Shown piece by piece: positions 62,300-64,000 of a DNA stretch of 64,000 nt. The DNA comes from CAZAZQ01 sp964489705 (GTDB taxonomy: Bacteria; Zixibacteria; MSB-5A5; GN15; FEB-12), in the NCBI GenBank assembly GCA_964489705.1, contig CAZAZQ010000012.1, positions 14,990 to 78,989 of the forward strand. The letters run 5' to 3'. Each line of letters opens with the position of its first letter. Position 1 is the first letter of the stretch. The notes under the pieces are model-generated. The model was given only the letters and a program-made list of their open reading frames with translations, was not told the DNA's origin and ran no database searches. The position numbers were made by a program, and so were the translations under genes.

Positions 62300-63343
62300 T
62301 TATGCTTTTGGCTCTTCGGCGGAGTTTTCGCCCTCTTTCGGGGGAGTCATGCCCAATTTTTCTTTCACTTTGCCCAGTATCTCGTTGGCGAGATCGGGGT
62401 TTTCCTCAAGGAATTGCCGGACATTTTCCCGACCTTGTCCGAGCCGGTCGGAACCATAGCTGAACCATGAACCGGATTTGTCAACAATGCCTAAGTTCGT
62501 CGCCATATCGAGCAGCTCACCGGTGAACGAAATGCCCTTGCCGTAAATAATGTCGAACTCGGCTTCCCGGAAAGGCGGGGCGACTTTGTTTTTCACCACT
62601 CGCACCCGGGTGCGCGAACCGATGATTTCTTGGCTATCTTTGATTGTAGCAATCTTGCGGATATCTAGCCGAATGCTCGAATAGAACTTTAAGGCGTTGC
62701 CGCCGGTGGTGGTTTCCGGATTGCCGAACATCACGCCGATTTTCATCCGAATTTGGTTAATGAAAATAACCGCCGTTCGTGATTTGGAAATGATAGCGGT
62801 CAACTTTCGCAGTGCTTGGGACATGAGGCGGGCTTGCAAGCCCATGTGTGCGTCACCCATTTCCCCTTCGATTTCCGAGCGGGGCGTCAAAGCCGCCACC
62901 GAATCGATGACAATGATATCCACCGCACCCGAGCGTACCAGCATCTCGACAATATCGAGAGCCTGCTCGCCGGTATCGGGTTGCGAAACCAGTAGGTTAT
63001 CCGTGTTGACGCCGAGAGCGCGGGCATAGGTGGCGTCCAAGGCATGTTCGGCATCAATAAATGCCGCCACGCCGCCTGCTTTTTGGGCTTCCGCGATAAC
63101 GTGCAACGCCAGTGTTGTCTTCCCCGATGATTCGGGACCGAAAATCTCGGTCACCCGCCCGCGGGGAATACCCCACACGCCAAGAGCTCGGTCGAGCCCC
63201 AGCGAACCGGTGGGGATAACTTCCACTTCAAGTACCGTTTTGTCTCCCAATCGCATAATCGAGCCCTTGCCGAAAGACCGCTCGATTTGCACCAAAGCCG
63301 CTTCCAGAGCTTTCTTCCTGTCCGGCATGGTAGCTGTTGCCAT
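62300..63343 (-). CDS. recA: recombinase RecA
   Basis: This 347-residue RecA drives homologous pairing, strand exchange and LexA cleavage. It has the N-terminal KKALEAALVQIERSFGKG, Walker A GPESSGKT, the Walker B region VDIIVIDSVAALTP, loop L2-like NQIRMKIGVMFGNPETTTGG and the usual C-terminal acidic tail. ATG at 63343 (MATATMPDRKK) fits RecA length best; the frame runs on to ATG 63385, but that site lacks a good ribosome binding site. One oddity is Trp in LGVWGIPRGR, where Gly is more usual. No recX lies downstream within the window. Confidence 0.96.
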   Translation of the reverse strand: MATATMPDRKKALEAALVQIERSFGKGSIMRLGDKTVLEVEVIPTGSLGLDRALGVWGIPRGRVTEIFGPESSGKTTLALHVIAEAQKAGGVAAFIDAEHALDATYARALGVNTDNLLVSQPDTGEQALDIVEMLVRSGAVDIIVIDSVAALTPRSEIEGEMGDAHMGLQARLMSQALRKLTAIISKSRTAVIFINQIRMKIGVMFGNPETTTGGNALKFYSSIRLDIRKIATIKDSQEIIGSRTRVRVVKNKVAPPFREAEFDIIYGKGISFTGELLDMATNLGIVDKSGSWFSYGSDRLGQGRENVRQFLEENPDLANEILGKVKEKLGMTPPKEGENSAEEPKA

Positions 63344-63497
63344 CTCTGACTTACCTTTCTTTATTTCAATTCGTTTATTTGCCATTTTTCACAACATATA
63401 TCATTGTTGGCTTTAATATATCACATTTTTCACTTTCAACATAGCAATGTTGCCTGACAAATGATGTCATAAAAAGATAGGGGCTGGTCGGTAACTT

Positions 63498-63583
63498 TGC
63501 CGGAGGCCGGACTCGAACCGGCACGGTCAAGTATGACCAAGGGATTTTAAGTCCCTGGTGTCTACCAATTCCACCACTCCGGC
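63498..63583 (-). tRNA. tRNA-Leu (TAA anticodon)
   Basis: An 86-base minus-strand class II tRNA: acceptor GCCGGAG / CTCCGGC with discriminator A, anticodon loop CTTAAAA (UAA) on a 5-bp stem, a long variable arm and T arm GCCGG-TTCGAGT-CCGGC. The anticodon reads UUA. No CCA is encoded. Confidence 0.95.
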
Positions 63584-63886
63584 GATGTACACAACTTTCG
63601 CAACGAAATTAACTTATATGAATTGTACCCTCCACGCAAGGGAGTTTTTCCCATTGGTGTTTGCTCTCTGCTTACTTGGTCTCAAGGAGTAATATTGAGA
63701 AAACAACGGCAGGGCAGCTCTCGAAAGAGGCAAGCCGAAAGAGGGTGTGTGGAAAAGAAAGAATCCGTACCGAATTTTCCCTACGAGAGTTTTGAGTCAA
63801 CCCCACGGCAAGCCATGGGGCACCCCACACTCTACTGCAGTGGGTACTCTTCACATCTAGTTTGCTTCTTTGATATTTTTGTCTCT

Positions 63887-63918
63887 GTCAGGTCTCTTCG
63901 AGACCTGACTTTTGTTTT
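63887..63918 (+). terminator. strong rho-independent terminator without a visible upstream gene
   Basis: A 10-bp perfect stem (gtcaggtctc / gagacctgac, loop TTC), then TTTTGTTTT. The only + strand DNA before it, back to tRNA-Leu, has no gene. It could end a small RNA of up to about 300 nt. Confidence 0.8.
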
Positions 63919-63962
63919 CCCATTACGTTTTTACCTCCTCGGATACCGTACCGCTAATTTAC

Positions 63963-63998
63963 CTGTTACCTATGTCGCCAGTCTATTCTGTTACCTAT
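63963..63998. repeat. 11-base direct repeat pair, possible insertion-element end
   Basis: ctgttacctat occurs at 63963-63973 and again at 63988-63998, 25 bases apart. Spaced short repeats of this kind are found at the ends of some insertion sequences, where they bind transposase. No transposase is visible in the window. Confidence 0.35.
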
Positions 63999-64000
63999 CT

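Larger units (their letters stand above)
63584..64000. other. right-edge region, 417 bases, no protein gene supported
   Basis: No convincing protein gene. A CCCCACGGC...GCCATGGGG near-palindrome lies around 63800-63820, a strong + strand terminator at 63887, and a pair of 11-base direct repeats (ctgttacctat at 63963-63973 and 63988-63998). On the minus strand a GGAGGT site precedes an 11-codon frame (MGKQKSGLEET). The direct repeats could be the terminal region of an insertion sequence lying beyond the window. Confidence 0.45.

Noticed and set aside
63887..63910. GTCAGGTCTC hairpin as part of a bacterial SRP RNA
   Set aside because: The conserved GGAAGGAAGCAGC core of SRP RNA is missing.

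Overview
The window is a stretch of a bacterial chromosome, most likely from an uncultivated, metagenome-assembled member of the FCB group. A Zixibacteria-like lineage is the best guess. This is inference from protein style: dockerins with a DLTYLV-type core and PPP tails, very large secreted proteins ending in a FlgD-like sorting module, subtilase and metzincin exoproteases, and an ImcH-type multihaem quinol oxidase. No 16S gene is present to test it. Two runs of exactly 100 N (15801-15900 and 60465-60564) mark scaffold joins. Across the first, the contig ends share an exact 55-base overlap, so that gap is probably false.

Layout. 1-5131: a GT-C-like membrane protein cut by the left edge, a rubrerythrin-type ferritin, an M29 aminopeptidase, a lone CheW and a membrane-anchored protein-L-isoaspartate methyltransferase. 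5267-12613 (+): a glycosyltransferase-like protein, an FHA-GAF-SpoIIE phosphatase overlapping a Ser/Thr kinase with FlgO-like and TPR sensor regions, and an MFS transporter. 12603-24661 (-): three tandem paralogous secreted proteins (called A, B and C here), a dockerin-bearing subtilase and a small cohesin-dockerin protein. 24890-31431 (-): an active/inactive M16 peptidase pair and alpha-glucan phosphorylase. A divergent phosphofructokinase follows at 31665.

33152-41681: a LOG-family protein, two nitroreductase-fold proteins (one exported and SagB-like), a large metzincin, a compact regulator joining a RelA-type zinc-finger domain to a winged helix, a DUF819 membrane protein, a small orphan protein and a second Pcm. 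41678-46998 (-): a compact osmoprotection operon, DUF5752-treT-otsB-mscS-otsA, pairing two trehalose routes with a mechanosensitive channel. 47254-51085: tRNA-Thr, glnS, a seven-haem NapC/NirT cytochrome and tRNA-Gln.

51255-63583 (-): ABC-F ATPase, flavodoxin and methyltransferase genes that overlap one another; a BatA/VWA membrane protein beside a TPR protein with a degenerate peptidase domain; comB with gcvT; an exported alpha/beta hydrolase; recA; and tRNA-Leu. The last 417 bases hold no protein gene I can support, only an orphan terminator and short direct repeats that may be the edge of an insertion element.

The most striking structure is the A/B/C array. B and C share a 692-bp exact repeat (15109-15800 and 18298-18989) that covers the C-terminal sorting module and runs on into the first codons of gene A. 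They also share shorter exact tracts separated by diverged DNA, which is the pattern left by gene conversion. The shared 3' module has a strong NNG codon bias unlike the rest of the genes.
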